From Balaenoptera acutorostrata (lineage: Eukaryota; Chordata; Mammalia; Artiodactyla; Balaenopteridae), in NCBI RefSeq assembly GCF_949987535.1, contig NC_080078.1, positions 50,990,207 to 51,054,206 on the forward strand: a stretch of 64,000 bases of DNA, read 5' to 3'. Made by a program: the position numbers and the translations under genes. Shown here one piece after another: positions 10,923-23,335 of this stretch; position 1 is the stretch's first letter, and every line of letters begins with the position of its first letter. Under the pieces are notes generated by a model. That model saw only the letters and a list, made by a program, of their open reading frames with translations. It searched no databases and was not told the origin of the DNA.

Positions 10923-11800
10923 ACCTAAGACTTCCTAATCAAAGAATCAGAATGGAGTTATCCGTGATCACTGTTTTCTAGAAAGCAATGCTAGAGTCTT
11001 TGGGCCCCTTCGTGTTAATAATCCACATATGTAAAACATCTGTTAATTAGCTGCTAAAATTTCCTCTTTGTTTAGAAATCAATTTTGTTGGCTTGTAAAA
11101 TTTCCATGATAGAAGAAAGGAAAACCTATCCCTCAGTGCCCCAAATTAAATAATGAAGTTTTGACTGGATATCTCCATGAGCCCACAAAGTAACAGAGTT
11201 TAATCAGATGTCACCGTGAGCCTATAATTTATTCACGAGAAAAGTAATAAAGGGGATTAGAAGAGCTCATCCACTTTTCATTTGGTACCCAGTTGTTCTC
11301 AGTGGCTCAGGGATACCTCTCATGGACGAGGATTTTGTTGGGGAGCCCCACTGCTGTGTGAGCCTCACCAACCTGAATCCAGATCTGCTCAGATAATTGT
11401 GAAATGCCACTTATATGCAGAAGGCAGGGTCAGTGAGGGTCATACCTGAACATTGCCCAGCATTGCATTTTCTACGGATAGCTCTGTCTTTGAAGTCTGG
11501 TAATTTTCATCTTACTGAGATGAGAAAGAATCGAAGTATGGTCTTGATCAAGAAGGGGAGCATTCCTAATTCTGGGAGTCCTTAGATAGCTGGGATCCTG
11601 GAGAAGAAATGAGCAAGGACAGTCAGGGAACTACTTACAAATATCTGAAGGTTAACTGTATCAAAGATGTAAATAATTTAAGTGGTGTTTTCGGGATGAT
11701 AGAATTAAAAATAATGGTTGGAAGAAGTAGAGTTATGCCTTGGTTACCCTGGGAGAACTACACAAAATGGGAGTATTTAAATCAACAGGAGAATCAGAAG
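10923..11800. other. Stretch without a recognised feature
   Basis: No gene or clear repeat seen. A 76-codon open frame at 11609-11839 has no recognised family. Confidence 0.45.
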
Positions 11801-12350
11801 TACAAGAGGAAGTGGCACAGGCTGAGTGTTGAAGGATGAGGGAAAAAGAGGATGATGGCATGCCAGGCAGAGACCTGTGTGAAGGGAAGGGAAAGGGAAA
11901 GGGAAAGGGAAAAAGAGGATGATGGCATGCCAGGCAGAGACCTGTGTGAAGGCACCAAGGCCGGACAGCACATGTCACACGATAGAAACTTCTATCCAGT
12001 GAGAAGTTCGGTCAGTGTGGCTGCACACAGGTTACATGGGATGGAGTAGGAGATGAAGCCTGGAAAGGAGACAGAGGCAGAGCATTCAGGGCCATTTATG
12101 TTGAACTAGAATTTGAATTTCACCCAGAAAGTATGTAAGAATCCATTGAAGGATGTTAATAAAAGGGAATAAAATAATTTGGTGTTTATTTTCCCTCACT
12201 CAAGTACCAGTAAAGAGGGTAGATAGATAAAGCGACAAGTGGGTAAGGAGATCAGGTATGAGAAGGCAGCCCAGTTAGGAAACTGGTAAAAAAAATCCAG
12301 GTGAGAGATGAGGAGGACCTGAATGCAGGTACTGGAGGTGAGTGTGGGGC
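11800..12350. mobile_element. Ancient LINE-like interspersed repeat with a local duplication
   Basis: Phrases such as gatggcatgccaggcagaga, gcattcagggccatttatgt, agaatccattgaaggatgtt, ccagttaggaaactgg and ccaggtgagagatgaggagg follow the order of a common old mammalian LINE-derived repeat that also occurs near 46.6 kb. I cannot assign it confidently to L2, L3 or another family. Confidence 0.5.
11840..11952 (+). repeat. Perfect 46-bp direct duplication around a (GGGAAA)n run
   Basis: Bases 11840-11885 and 11907-11952 are identical over 46 bp (gggaaaaagaggatgatggc ... cctgtgtgaagg). They are separated by a GGGAAA microsatellite (11886-11906), giving a period of 67 bp. The identity contrasts with the decayed repeat around it, so the duplication is recent or an assembly product. 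Confidence 0.95.
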
Positions 12351-12475
12351 AAGAGACATGAGATGAAATCTCTGAGATTTGAGCACTGATTGGGTGAAAG
12401 AATGAAAGAGAAAAGGGAGCCTGGTGTGATACACAGTTATTGAGAAATAAATATAACTGAATATAATATGTATAA

Positions 12476-12615
12476 GTATGTGTGTGTGTGTGTATATATA
12501 TATATATGTATATATATGGGGGGAGAGAGAGAAAGGGAGGCAAGAGAATAGAGGCAAAGATGGACAGAAAGAAGGAAAGAGGTATGGGGAGAAAAGGAAA
12601 AGAGTAAAGAGCAAG
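12476..12615 (+). repeat. TG/TA microsatellite followed by a purine-rich tract
   Basis: Alternating TG then TA dinucleotides (12476-12517), then an A/G-rich stretch to about 12615. The open frames on the minus strand that read as Tyr/Ile/Thr/His repeats arise from this tract. Confidence 0.95.
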
Positions 12616-12715
12616 AAAAGAGATACATTTTTTGAGGACTGTTTCTTCAGTATTTAGAGACCTGACTCTATGGATAATCCAGCTGTGGTGGAATTAAGGG
12701 CTGCAAGGCCACACC

Positions 12716-13215
12716 TTAGACCTGTATTGTCCAGTAGATATATAATATGAGACATACATATGTATATATAAATTTTAAAGTTTTCAGTAGCTGCATTTTT
12801 AAAGTGTAAAAAGAAAGATAAAATGAATTTTAGTAATATTTTATACTTAACTCTATATCCAAAATATTACTTTAATAAATAATCAAGATAAAATATTAAC
12901 CACATAGTTCATTCTGTTTTTGTACTGCCTTCCAAATCTGGTATATTTTTTACAATAACACCGTATCTCAATTTGGACGTTAAATTTTTATCAGAACTAC
13001 TTGATCTGTGTTTAGATTTCATAAAATGTATGCCTGAAAAGATAGATTCACATATCCAAGTTGTTTTATATGTCAACGTTTTTCAATAACTGAATTGAGT
13101 ATTATTTTTTAATTTGAATTAAAATGGAACAGAATTTAAAATGTAATTCCTCCATCTCACTAGCTACATTTCAAGTCATATGTGGAGTAGTGGCTGCCAT
13201 ATGGAACAGCGTAGT
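12716..13215. mobile_element. Ancient DNA transposon of about 0.5 kb (hAT- or Tigger-type MITE)
   Basis: Left end cctgtattgtccagtagata tataatatgagac and right end gtggctgccatatggaacag cgtag match a common element whose consensus termini contain 'ctgtccaatagaaatataatg' and its complement 'tggacagcg'. Between them lies AT-rich text (tagctgcatttttaaagtg; cacatttcaagtcatatg) typical of the family. Superfamily not decided; it has no ORF. Confidence 0.65.
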
Positions 13216-13224
13216 TCTAAAATC

Positions 13225-13397
13225 TAGTTACTTTAAATGTGACCTGAGCGCCGCAGTATTAGCATCTCCTGGTAGCATGTTAATAAATTCAGACTCTCAG
13301 ACCCAGCCCCATACTTACTGAATCAGAATCTGCATTTTAACAAGACCCCTGGGTGATCCATGTGCATGTGAAATTTCAAGAAAAACTGCCTTAGACG
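13225..13397. mobile_element. MER5A-type hAT remnant
   Basis: Contains gtattagcatctcctggtag, ataaattcagactctcagac, actgaatcagaatctgcatt and caagacccctgggtgatcc, the MER5A core in order. It directly abuts the older DNA transposon on its left. Confidence 0.8.
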
Positions 13398-13419
13398 GCA
13401 GTAAAGTTCATATGGATTA

Positions 13420-14095
13420 TGGATTATTTCATTCTTTTTCTATGGATGAGTAATATTCCATTGTGTGTGTGTATGTGTGTGTGTGGGTGTGGGTGTGTCT
13501 GTGTATCACATCTTCTTTATCCATTCATCTGTCGATGGACATTTAGGTAGTTTCCATGTCTTGGCTATTGTAAATAGTGCTGCTATGAAATAATGCCATT
13601 TACAGCAACATGGATGGACCTAGAGATTATCATACTGAATGAAGTAAGTCAGGAAGAGAATGACAAATACCATATGATATCACTTATATGTGGAATCTAA
13701 AAAATGGTACAAATAAACTTATTTATGAAACAGAAATAGACTCACAGACATAGAAAACAAAGTTATGGTTACCAAAGGGGAAGGTGGGGAGGGATAAATT
13801 AGGAGTTTGGGATTAACAGATATACACTACTATATATAAAACAGATAATCAACAAGGACCTACTGTAAAGCACAGGGAACTATATTCGATATCTTGTAAT
13901 AACCTATAATGGAAAAGAATCTGAAAAAGAACATATATATATATGCACACACATATATACATACACATATATATGTATACATATGTGTGTGTGTGTGTGT
14001 GTATGTATAACTGAATCACTTTGCTGTACACCTGAAACATTGTAAATCAACTATACTTCAATAGAAAAAAATTAATAAAAATTTTAAAAAGATCA
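13420..14095 (+). mobile_element. L1 3' end with 5' inversion (twin-priming product)
   Basis: From about 13590 to 14095 this is sense L1: distal ORF2 (gcaacatggatggacctaga), 3' UTR (gaaacattgtaaatcaacta, 14035-14054) and A-rich tail. The preceding part, about 13420-13590, is the reverse complement of the immediately upstream L1 sequence (ctgagtaatattcc-type block; tttatccattcatctgtcga). The two halves join at about 13588, around 'gaaataat'. A TG run and an AT/TG run (13930-14008) lie inside it. Flanking target-site duplications are not clear. Confidence 0.85.
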
Positions 14096-14099
14096 CGTG

Positions 14100-15400
14100 G
14101 ACACTCTGGGACACTGAGGCATGATGCAATCAGGCAACTTAACCAATACCTCAGAGTGAGGGAACTGGAGGAATATATGTAGAACCTAGAAATTTAGAGT
14201 TTGTTTCTTATCTGACCAGTTATATGGTATTGGTTCATGTAGTCCAACTTATTTTTTCATCTTGCCCTTCCCATTCATAAATCCACCATCACACAGGAGA
14301 ACTCATTAGCATATGGATATACAACATTCATACAGGCATTCTAGGGAAAATATAGTAAAGGATCCCTCATTAGATTATTTCAGAACCCCATTTAATAAAA
14401 ACCACAATTGGTTCTGTGGGACAAGACCAGAGTTTACGATGGAGCCTCTAACACACAGAGGATTTCATTACTCCTATGATGACCCTGGTTTAATTTACCT
14501 TGTTCTCTAAATCCTCTGTCTTCTAATTGCTGGTCAGGACAAAGAGGCATCTTTTCTACCATAAGGAGAGATAAAATGAGCTGGACAATAATGCAAAGTG
14601 GCTTTTGTGTTGAGCTTGCTTGTGCCTGTGAAACACGATGAATGGCAGATGCAGTTTCATGCTGAAAACTGGGTTGAACATGCCAAGCTCAGTTACCTGT
14701 CTGAATACCTATAATTATAAAACTTTAGGTACTTAAGGTTATCAAGGGAGGTGATAGGTTTACAAAAATTAATATGAACACATTTTAAAGATAGTTTAAT
14801 AGTTTCAAAAAATGGTTTCAAAATTACTCAAAAGAATTTACAATTTCATAATAGATTCCTAATTTTTCAATTTAAATAACAAAATATCTTGAAATTTGGA
14901 ATTCCCAGAGATCCAAAAAGGCTGGGAGGCAGTGCTCTTCGCATCAGGCTAAGTTTTTGCCGCCCCCAATATCCAAGTTATAGCTGCTCAGTAAATTCAA
15001 ACATTACAAAATTTTCTAACACATCATTTTTATTTTAACATAATCAGAAACTTCCAAAGTTTAATTAAATTTGATTCCAAGACTATTTTCTGGCAGTTTG
15101 GCTGTTATAATAAACAAATTTATTTGTATAACCATTATAGTCACAAAATTGCAGAAATATCATGAGATTGAAAGATGTGATTTCCATAGTTTTGAAGCTC
15201 TAGGGAGTAGTCAAGGTAGAATTATAGAGTGAATCACTGGAAGGTTAAATTGGGTATTACTCCATATAACCTCTGACATTCTGTAACCTAATTCCAAGTT
15301 CTGAGCCCAGAGACTCCCAGCACCATCTGATGAAATTTAACTAAGCTACATTTCAGCTAAAGATGCTTTGATGAAGGCCTCTCTGCCACTCTCTCCTTTC
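14100..15400. other. Stretch without a recognised feature
   Basis: AT-rich DNA without gene signals. The 65-codon open frame at 14313-14510 has no recognisable family. Confidence 0.45.
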
Positions 15401-15406
15401 TGAAAT

Positions 15407-15460
15407 CAAAATAATAATAATAGCAATAATAATAATAATAATAATAGTGATGATAATGAT
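15407..15460 (+). repeat. AAT trinucleotide microsatellite
   Basis: About 14 AAT/ATA units with single-base interruptions. The minus-strand Tyr-rich open frame (15357-15608) comes from this tract. Confidence 0.97.
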
Positions 15461-15865
15461 AGAACACTGTATTTACAAAGAATTTAGAAGACAGCAAAAT
15501 CCCAGACCACAGTCTATGACAGAGGGTTGCAAATGCAATGAAAAGGAAACCTAGTCGAGGGAGAAAGACAAGAATTGACAAATAGCTCTGACAAACATGG
15601 TTCCCCAAAAGTAGTACCTACAAACCAAAAGTTCACACCAGAGACCCCACTATTGTAAGGAACAGCAAGGTTTGGGGGCATCCAAGCTACATCTATGAGT
15701 GTGAAGTTGCAGAGGAGGTACGTAGGAGTGAAGAGACACACCATACCAAACAGCCAACCACCACCAACAATAAAAGCCATTTGCATGGCAAGATGGAAGA
15801 GGAAAAGTAGGTGACCAAGAGCTCTGAAAATGACACTGAAAGAATATTTTCTAAGGCACATGACA

Positions 15866-15891
15866 CCACACACACACACACACACACACAT
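15866..15891 (+). repeat. CA microsatellite
   Basis: An uninterrupted run of about 13 CA units. Read on the minus strand it produces the Cys/Val repeat in the open frames at 15514-15963 and 15693-15887, which I do not consider genes. Confidence 0.97.
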
Positions 15892-16079
15892 GAAAAATTG
15901 TGATTTAAAGTGTTTATGAGTACTCAATGCCCCCCACACCGGGCACTGAAGGAGTAAATACAAATATTTCCTCAGAGAAATTCACAATACTTATTAGCTC
16001 ACTTGCGCTCTCTCTCTTTCTCTCTGTCTCTCACTCACACACACAACACACATCATAAAGCACCCACAGAAACAAGACC

Positions 16080-16330
16080 TGTGAGAAAGAGATATCAAAC
16101 ACAAATGCCGAATTAGACCCACAAAGAAGGCAGATATCAGATTTACCAAAGGTAAAATACAGAACACAAAATCTTTGTATTTAAAGAAATAAAAAAGCAA
16201 ATTTAAAACATGCGTAAAGAATAAGAGCCTGTTTAAAATAATCTGATAAATTTGGAAATAAAGCAAATAGAACATCAAGAACTATCTAGAGTCTTCAAAG
16301 TACACCTGTAGAATAAAAATAAAAAAGATA
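16080..16330 (+). mobile_element. Possible L1 fragment (ORF1/ORF2 junction region)
   Basis: A-rich text with aaataaagcaaatagaacat and adjacent phrases resembles decayed L1 sequence upstream of the ORF2 fragment at 16.44 kb. Weak call; it may belong to the same ancient element. Confidence 0.35.
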
Positions 16331-16439
16331 TTTTAGAATTCTGCTTAAATCCCAGGCCACAAACAGAGGGCATCTTTCTCTGCTTATAGCCTGGCTTTTA
16401 TGACTCTGTTTCTCTCATGGACTTTTCATAGTCATATAA

Positions 16440-16922
16440 TTACTAAGATAACCACTTGGAGAATGCAAAATAAATTAACAAACCAAAATGAGGAGGTCAA
16501 GAGGAGAAAAATAAATTGGGAGGAAGTATAAGTATATAAAATTTCCATCTTTCACAGTGGGAATCTGTAAAAGAATGTAGGAACAAATACAACAATCCTA
16601 AAAATACATATTCATAAATTTAATGCAGCAGGATATAATAATAGCTTGCAGAAACAAATAGGAATGCAAAGAGGTTTTAATGTTAGGAATCTACTGATGT
16701 AATTTAACATGTTATTAATGATTGCAGAAAAGAAATCTTCTCAGTAACTGCTAAAAAAGAGATTTAATAAGTTTTAGTATCCATTTTTTAATAAAAACAG
16801 TAAACTAGGAACTAGAATGGATCTTCTACAGCTTAATTAAAAACATAAATCTAAATTATAGAGCCAGCTCAATGTATAATGGTGAAATACCAGAGGCCTT
16901 CTCGTTAAAATTGGGAACATCA
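16440..16922 (+). mobile_element. Ancient L1 ORF2 fragment, sense
   Basis: The order 'gttttagtatccattttttaataaaaacag', taaactaggaactagaatgg, 'cttctacag', aatgtataatggtgaaatac and 'ccttctcgttaaaattggg' parallels the L1 ORF2 reverse-transcriptase region (consensus 'aactaggaatagaagggaa', 'cttaatggtgaaagac', 'ccactaaaatcagg'). All frames are broken. Confidence 0.7.
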
Positions 16923-18738
16923 GCAGGGGTGTCGGGGTGTGAGGGGTGGCTGCTCTTGGCATGATTTTTATCTATTTTTCTAGCTATTACTGTTCTTGGT
17001 CAAAGTCTCCTCCATAGGCCCCGAAACTCCTTGAAGCTCAACATATATTTATTTCCCCTTTCATCCTCTATTTTGGATACTTACCAGAGTAGAACATTTC
17101 TTCTGTTAAATGTTATTTGCACGTAAGTTACACCAAGAAGCTTGTGCACCTTTGTCAGAAAGATACACTTCGCATTAGGAATGAAATGTAGAATGTTTAG
17201 AAGCTCTTATGAGAAATGTTGGTCCAAGAATTGTGCTATCCTGCAGTTATTGTTGTTGCAAAGAGAGAGGAAAGGAGGTAAGGGGGGGGGGCGAGAGACA
17301 GAGGGAGACAGAGGGAACTTGTCCAGCAAGCCTAAGATAAAAATCAGATTTTGCCCTGCGTGTAGGCAAATCCATTAGCCTGCCACAGTTTCACAGATCT
17401 GACAGAGGATTGTAGGTAACTGGGTCAGAGATGAAGGACGATTTTTTTGCTCATAGCAATAGCAGTAGCCATAGTATTACTGTTTTTGCACTGTTTTCCT
17501 GAACCCCGAGTCCCACAGAGAGATGCAAAGAGAGCCAGATGATGTCTGCGACCACAATGCATTGCATTATGGAAGAGGAATCCTATGTTTAGAGAACCTG
17601 AATCTTTTATAATGGACAACGACCTGCTTGCCTTTATATTCAGTTACTGTACTGAACAGTAGGTATGACTGCACTATGCTCTGGAGGGAGACACTATCTC
17701 TATCCTCCAAAGCTGTTCTCTATACAAGTGACCTTGGAGAAATAGTTCAGAAAAAAGGGCATCAGTGCCCTTGCTCACAAGACACGTAGAAACATCAGAA
17801 ACTCATGGAGAAGTGCCTCCCCACAATAATTATCTCCCCATTGTAATTATATAGTTATAAGCATGGCATTTTATTTATTGTCAAGCTCCTACATTAGACA
17901 CTTATTTCCACGAGAGTATGGACCCTGTTTATTTTCCCATTACTGCATGCATGATGCATGACTCAGCAGCGAGCAGATAAAATGTAACTGCGAGTCAAAG
18001 TTTTCACAAAATGAGAGTATCAGTCATTTAAATTATGTCCATACTTCCCATATATGCCTTTATGTGTGTGTGTAGGCATGTGGGTGTGGGTATTTTGTAT
18101 AAGCCCAACTAAAATACTCTGTACATTTGATTCAAACCCAGGAAGTGAGAAGTGCAACATGAATTTTTGTATCATATACATAAACTCGATTCAGTTTCAT
18201 CTAAAGGCATGAGTCTAGTAAATGCAAAGACAGTCTTCACAGTCTAATATCAAACATAGTTGTGGAACCAATCTTCTGTGTCTAATTCTGTTCAGCCTTT
18301 ATAATATAAAGCTAGAGCGACTCTTCCTTACACAGTCCATACATCTAGAAATGCTGCCAAGTTGTCCTTGACTCTTGACCATGGCAATGGTAATTATATA
18401 ACATTCATTCTGCCCCCTATTTGCCAGGGACACAATGAATCAGTAACATTAGTCTTTCCTGTCATTTCCATATCTAGCTTCAGAATCCTTCTGAACATTG
18501 GGTTCCAGATAGCCACTGCCAATTGATTGGAAGTAAAGTGAAAATTGAACATACTTGCTATCTTGGTCAAAGTGTCACTTGGAACTCATACTAATTGAGT
18601 TCCTAGAGATGTCTTCAGTTCTAATGTCACTCCCAAAGTAGATGAGTCTGCAATATTAGTTCACTGGTTACTAGCAATACTAGGTAAAATGTGTTGACCT
18701 TTTATTGTCTACCAAGGTGTTCAAAATGTCCATACCCC
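16923..18738. other. Stretch without a recognised gene
   Basis: Mostly unique-looking DNA. Small items: an uninterrupted G10 run (17282-17291) in a GA-rich patch, and a short TG-rich run near 18062-18090. Two small open frames (17142-17378 plus; 17425-17619 minus) show no family resemblance. Confidence 0.5.
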
Positions 18739-18905
18739 CATAACATTATGAATAGGTACTTTACCATTCCCATTTCACCGATGAAGAAACCAAGACACCA
18801 TGATGTTAATTTGTCTGCCAAAGACCACACTGCTACAAAATGAATGAAGAAAAATTCTGACACTGAAGCCTGGCTCCAAAGTTATACTCTTAACTCTTAT
18901 GAAAT
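18738..18905 (-). mobile_element. MIR SINE, antisense
   Basis: Reverse MIR order: tttaccattcccatttcacc, gatgaagaaaccaagacacc, ctgccaaagaccacactgct, 'cactgaagcctggctcc' and tatactcttaactcttatg. Confidence 0.78.
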
Positions 18906-19111
18906 GTAGAAATTACTGAAATGCTCCTAAAGTTGTGTGCAGATGAACTAATGTAGCTTCCACATTTTCCATAGAAATCTTTCATCTGGCAGCCAAGCTC
19001 CATAATGACATTTTACAAAGGTAATATCATAGTATCAGAGAAGCAGCAGGAGACCCCAGGAGCCCTGATCCCATTAATTCATTCATTGAGTTGCTGGCCA
19101 GATGGTGGTTA

Positions 19112-19219
19112 GGGTGACCCACTGTCTTACTTTGCCTGGAAATGAGGGGTTTCCAGGACAAAGGCTTTTCAGTGCTAAAATGTTGACAGTGCGGAGGAAA
19201 ATAGAACAGTTGGTCACCC
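19112..19219. mobile_element. Short TA-flanked MITE
   Basis: A 108-bp unit with near-perfect terminal inverted repeats, gggtgacccactg at the left and cagttggtcaccc at the right (12 of 13 paired), flanked by TA on both sides (19110-19111 and 19220-19221). This pattern indicates a Tc1/mariner-type target. It belongs to a common mammalian family with 'gggtgacc...ggtcaccc' ends; another member is at 39.16 kb. Confidence 0.75.
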
Positions 19220-19384
19220 TAGAGGAACTCTACTCATCAACATGCGATGCATGAAGCGAGAGGTTCCAGAGGGATTACTGTGGTCACCAGTTCATCAGGA
19301 TTCATCTAATTTGCCAAGAATCATCTTGTTTGCCTTTCCTAAATTGCCACTAATCACTTTCAGAAGGCAGATCCCTGGTTTTTC

Positions 19385-19562
19385 TGTGTTTTTCAAAGTG
19401 TGCTCCTCAAACTTTAGTGTGTATCAGAATCATCTGGAAGACTTGTTAAAACAGACTCTGGGGACCCCCTCCCAGAGATTCTGAATCAGTAGATTGGAGG
19501 TGGGGCCCAAGACTTTGCATATCTGACAAGCTCTGGTCATGCTGATGCTGGTGACTCAAGGA
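19385..19562. mobile_element. MER5A-type hAT remnant
   Basis: In order: caaagtgtgctcctcaaact, gtgtatcagaatcatctgga, ctcccagagattctgaatca, ggaggtggggcccaagactt and a right end near 'gatgctggtgactcaagg'. Well-preserved member of the family. Confidence 0.88.
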
Positions 19563-19564
19563 GC

Positions 19565-20800
19565 TATTATTTTTGGAATATTTATTGATGATCATACATG
19601 CCAATAAACTAACAAGAAGGGAAAAAAGACAGGGTTACTTATCAGTGTGGTTCTGTTTCAGACACTGACTTGTACCCTCTGATTCATCCCTAGTAAAATT
19701 ATTTATATAACATTCATTCTGCTAATTTGGAAACTGGTAATTTCTGCCAGATGATTCATTACAATGATCATACTCACTAGGGCTTCTAAAATCTTGGTTT
19801 CTCAGCTCTGAAAGAAAAACAACTCCATCAATAACAAATTCTGCCATTACATTCTAACACAGTGAGTAGGACTATTTCATTGGTGATAAACATTCATTCA
19901 GTCGGCTCCATCCTAGTGCTAATCCCACAGCAATGTCTTTTCTGATGAATGTAAGAAACACACTTGCCTTTTCTTGTCTAAGTGAAATGAGATTGAAACT
20001 CCTGGCTCAGGGTTAATTCAATGCAGTCTTGCTATTTTACAGAATTCCAATTATGCTGAGCAGAATCGCTCACAGACAGCAGCTGCTGTCATGGTTCTGA
20101 GAGTATACAGAGTGTTATCTGCACTCCCTCATCGTTCTGGGCTAACTTTAACAGTGCAGCTGATCCTCAGCCATCCTCTGTAAACATCATGCACTTACTA
20201 AAAAGTGCTGTTAAGGGCTAGCTTGCACCTATAAGATGCTCCTTTCTTTCCAGGTGCCTTGAGTCTACTCTCAAGAGTGTGCTACCTCATTCTCTTGAAA
20301 ACCAAGTGACTTATACGTGGAAGTGACACACTGTCCTAGGAGTGAATCTAACAACTGCTGTGGCCATAGTGTAAATATGAACATTTCATAATATTGACCA
20401 TTATATTCTGATTTTTACATTTAGCTTTGAGGAAGATCTTCTCTATGTTCAGTATTGGCAAATTCTCTTTTCCCTGTGATGCCCTTGCTCTCCATAAGAC
20501 CATTCCATATGTCCACCAACCAGTGGGGTCCACCTGCCTTCCTTTGACTATAGTAAGTCAGCCCCAGTCAGCTGCATAATGTTTCCCTCCTCTCAACTTC
20601 CATAGCACTTTCCACTTTCTGCCTTATAATAATAAATTAATAAACAACAAATAAATAATAATGGCTAAACAATTATCAAATGCTTAATGTATGCTGAGAA
20701 CTATTTGAAGGCACCATGCATCTTTGCTTTTTACATAGAACTTGGATAGAATAGAGATGTATGACTGTATTTTGAATGAAGGCATTAATGAAACCCAAGA
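19565..20800. other. Repeat-poor unique DNA
   Basis: No repeat or gene recognised. The part from about 19860 to 20230 is varied, non-decayed-looking sequence (ggttaattcaatgcagtctt; caattatgctgagcagaatc) and could be a conserved non-coding element. This cannot be shown without alignment. Confidence 0.4.
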
Positions 20801-23335
20801 GAAACAATGGACAAATGTCAGGATATAAATTAACATACAAAATTCAATACCTTTCATATGCACAAATAAGAACTAGTTACAGGATAACAGCATAGAAGAC
20901 CTCATTTTCAATAGCAACAAAAATCTTTACATACTTAACCATAAATGAATTAAAAAAATGGAAAATGTATGTGAGCAAAGTGAAAAGACTATCTTTTTCT
21001 TTGATAGGAACATTCAACATCATATAGAAGTCACTTAAGCAAATTTATAAAATTAACATAAAAAGATAGCAATGACTTTTTTGAGGGGTAGACAAAATGA
21101 AGATAAAGTTTATATTGAAATATAAACAAACAAAAATGAACAGAAAAATGCTAAACAAAGGTACAATGTAGTGGGCTTAGACATGGGCAGTGTCTAATTA
21201 ACAGTGTGGTAAAAAGACTAAAGGAACATTCAGAAATAGAGCCAAGTACAAATGAGATAAAAATAAGAAAAAGATTGTGATGCAAATCTGCAGGGAAAAG
21301 ATTAACATTAAAAAAAATAGTATTGAGAAAACTGTCAAGCCACTAAAAAAAGACAAAATTCAATTCATGTGTCAAACCACAACCCACAGTAAATTCCATG
21401 CAATTCAGAGATCTAAGCATAAAAATGAAATCCATTATAATCTGACAGTGGGAAAATCTTTCTAGATATAATAAAATCCAGAACAATGTAGAGAAGATGG
21501 GACATTTAACTATAGTTCAAAAAACACATTTAAAATATTGACTATGATGCAAGAAAAAAACACCTTATGAAAAGTAAAATGAAAATGATGGTTTGGGGAA
21601 AAATGCAGTTTATATCATGACAAAGAACTAATGTATCTTCAGCCTACAAAAGCACTGTCTATTGGAAAGGTCTATTAGAGAAGACACACAAATAGCAATG
21701 TGCATGCCTTGTGCCCAGATCATTCAATACTGAAAAAATGGGGCTCCTTAGAGAAATGGCTGATTCCAGGATTAAGGCAAGAAATACACAAAATAATGCT
21801 GGGTTGGGTTGTGTCAGAAAACAAAGAAGAGATTAGAAACTAATTGTGGCATGTCAAAAACATAGATACCAATAAGAAGACGCCCAACAATGGGATGATT
21901 AGAACAACAAAATGAATAATAATTTCAACTTATTAAAACACATTAGGTATATATGTATGTATTTATTTTTTGTTTTCTTAATAATTAACCTTTTAAAAAA
22001 TTTATTTATTTTTATTTATTTATTTATTTGGCTGCACCAGGTCTTGGTTGCAGCATGCGGGATCTTCCTTGCCACGTGTGGGATCTTTAATTGTGGCATG
22101 TGAACTCTTATGCAGGATCTAGTTCCCTGACCAGGGATTGAACCTTGGCCCCCTGCATTGGGAGCGCAGAGTCTTAGCCACTGGATCACCAGGGAAGTCC
22201 CTATATATTTATTTTTTAAATACTCAAAAAAGAGAAAAAGAAAGCCATCTTTTTCATGTCCACACTCCTACCCTCTCCCCTCTCTCTGCAAAAGCAGACA
22301 ACTTATTATACACTATGTAATATACAATATATATACATATATATAAAATAGGTAAAGCAGGTCATTCGGTCACTAAATCTTTACTCAGAAAATAGCAATT
22401 AGAAAAGCATTTACCCTGATTTTTCTGTTTAAGCTGTATTCACGGTATCCAAATATTCCTAGTTGATAATGAAATATTAGAATTCCAGGTATTAAAATAT
22501 GGAAAGAAAGACAAAATTAGAAAAATTGCCGTTTTCCATTCCTATTGAAATAATTGACCAGGAATGACCATCTCTGTTAGAGGAAAGGTTAATGGAAATG
22601 TTTCGAAGGAGGAATCAGGTCATGAATCCCCTGAACCTAATATTAATGTTCTCATTTAACATCACTAAATGTGGGACAACTAATACGTGTGCCTTCTGAT
22701 GTGCTTCGTATTGATAAAGTACACTGCACACCAAAGAAGGATATTTTGAAAACAAACAAACTAAATCTAATCAAACCTCTAGAGCTATATATTCATAGGA
22801 AATACAAGTTAGAGAACCCATAAGTAAGCAGACAATTCCAGAATGTGGTGAAATCTACAGGGCAGTGGCCTAATGTCTGTAGCCAATGGTATGAAAATAC
22901 TGAAAACAAAATAGAAGGTACTGCTCTACATTAAGAGAGAATAACAACCAAACGTAATGTATGGACACTGTTTGCATCCTGACTTAATCACACAGACTGA
23001 AAAATGACATTTTTGAGACTATGAGGGAGAAGTGATTATGGCTTTGGTATTAGATAATACCCCCCAAAAAACACTGTTAATTTTGTTAGATTTGGTTGTT
23101 GCAAGTGGTGATATTTAAAGAAAAAATTTATGATTTTTAGAGAAATATGATGAAATTTGTGGGAGAGGAATGCAAAATGGATAAAAATTGATTTAAATAT
23201 GTTTCATTGTAAATGGAAGAAATGAACCAAATTCTTAATGATTTTTGAATACCGATAACAGATATGTAAGACTTCATTGTACTATCATCTCTAATTTTGT
23301 AGATGTTTGCAATATTTTTAAAACTTCAAAGGGAA
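20800..23335 (+). mobile_element. Ancient L1 (L1M-type), sense, distal ORF2 and 3' UTR
   Basis: Decayed ORF2 text from about 20800 (aataagaactagttacagg; atcaaatgcacaa-type phrases) runs into an L1ME/L1MD-like 3' UTR. Landmarks are 'gattatggctttggtattagataata' (23036-23061), gttaattttgttagatttgg (23075-23094) and a terminus near tcattgtactatcatctcta ... attttgtagatgtttgcaat (to about 23335). A CHR SINE interrupts it at about 21985-22201. The subfamily is uncertain. Minor short open frames over it are not genes. Confidence 0.7.
21985..22201 (-). mobile_element. CHR-type SINE (shorter form), antisense
   Basis: Poly-T/TTTA tail (about 21992-22030), ggctgcaccaggtcttggtt, a body containing gttccctgaccagggattga, and the reversed head tcaccagggaagtccc at 22187-22202. 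It lacks the long CpG-rich body of the 7.8, 9.4 and 54.7 kb copies. Confidence 0.92.

Noticed and set aside
11840..11952. Direct repeats as a possible CRISPR-like array
   Set aside because: Only two copies, a microsatellite spacer, and a mammalian context.
15514..15963. 149-codon minus-strand open frame, the longest in the window
   Set aside because: It crosses a CA microsatellite (Cys/Val run) and has no recognisable domain or gene context.
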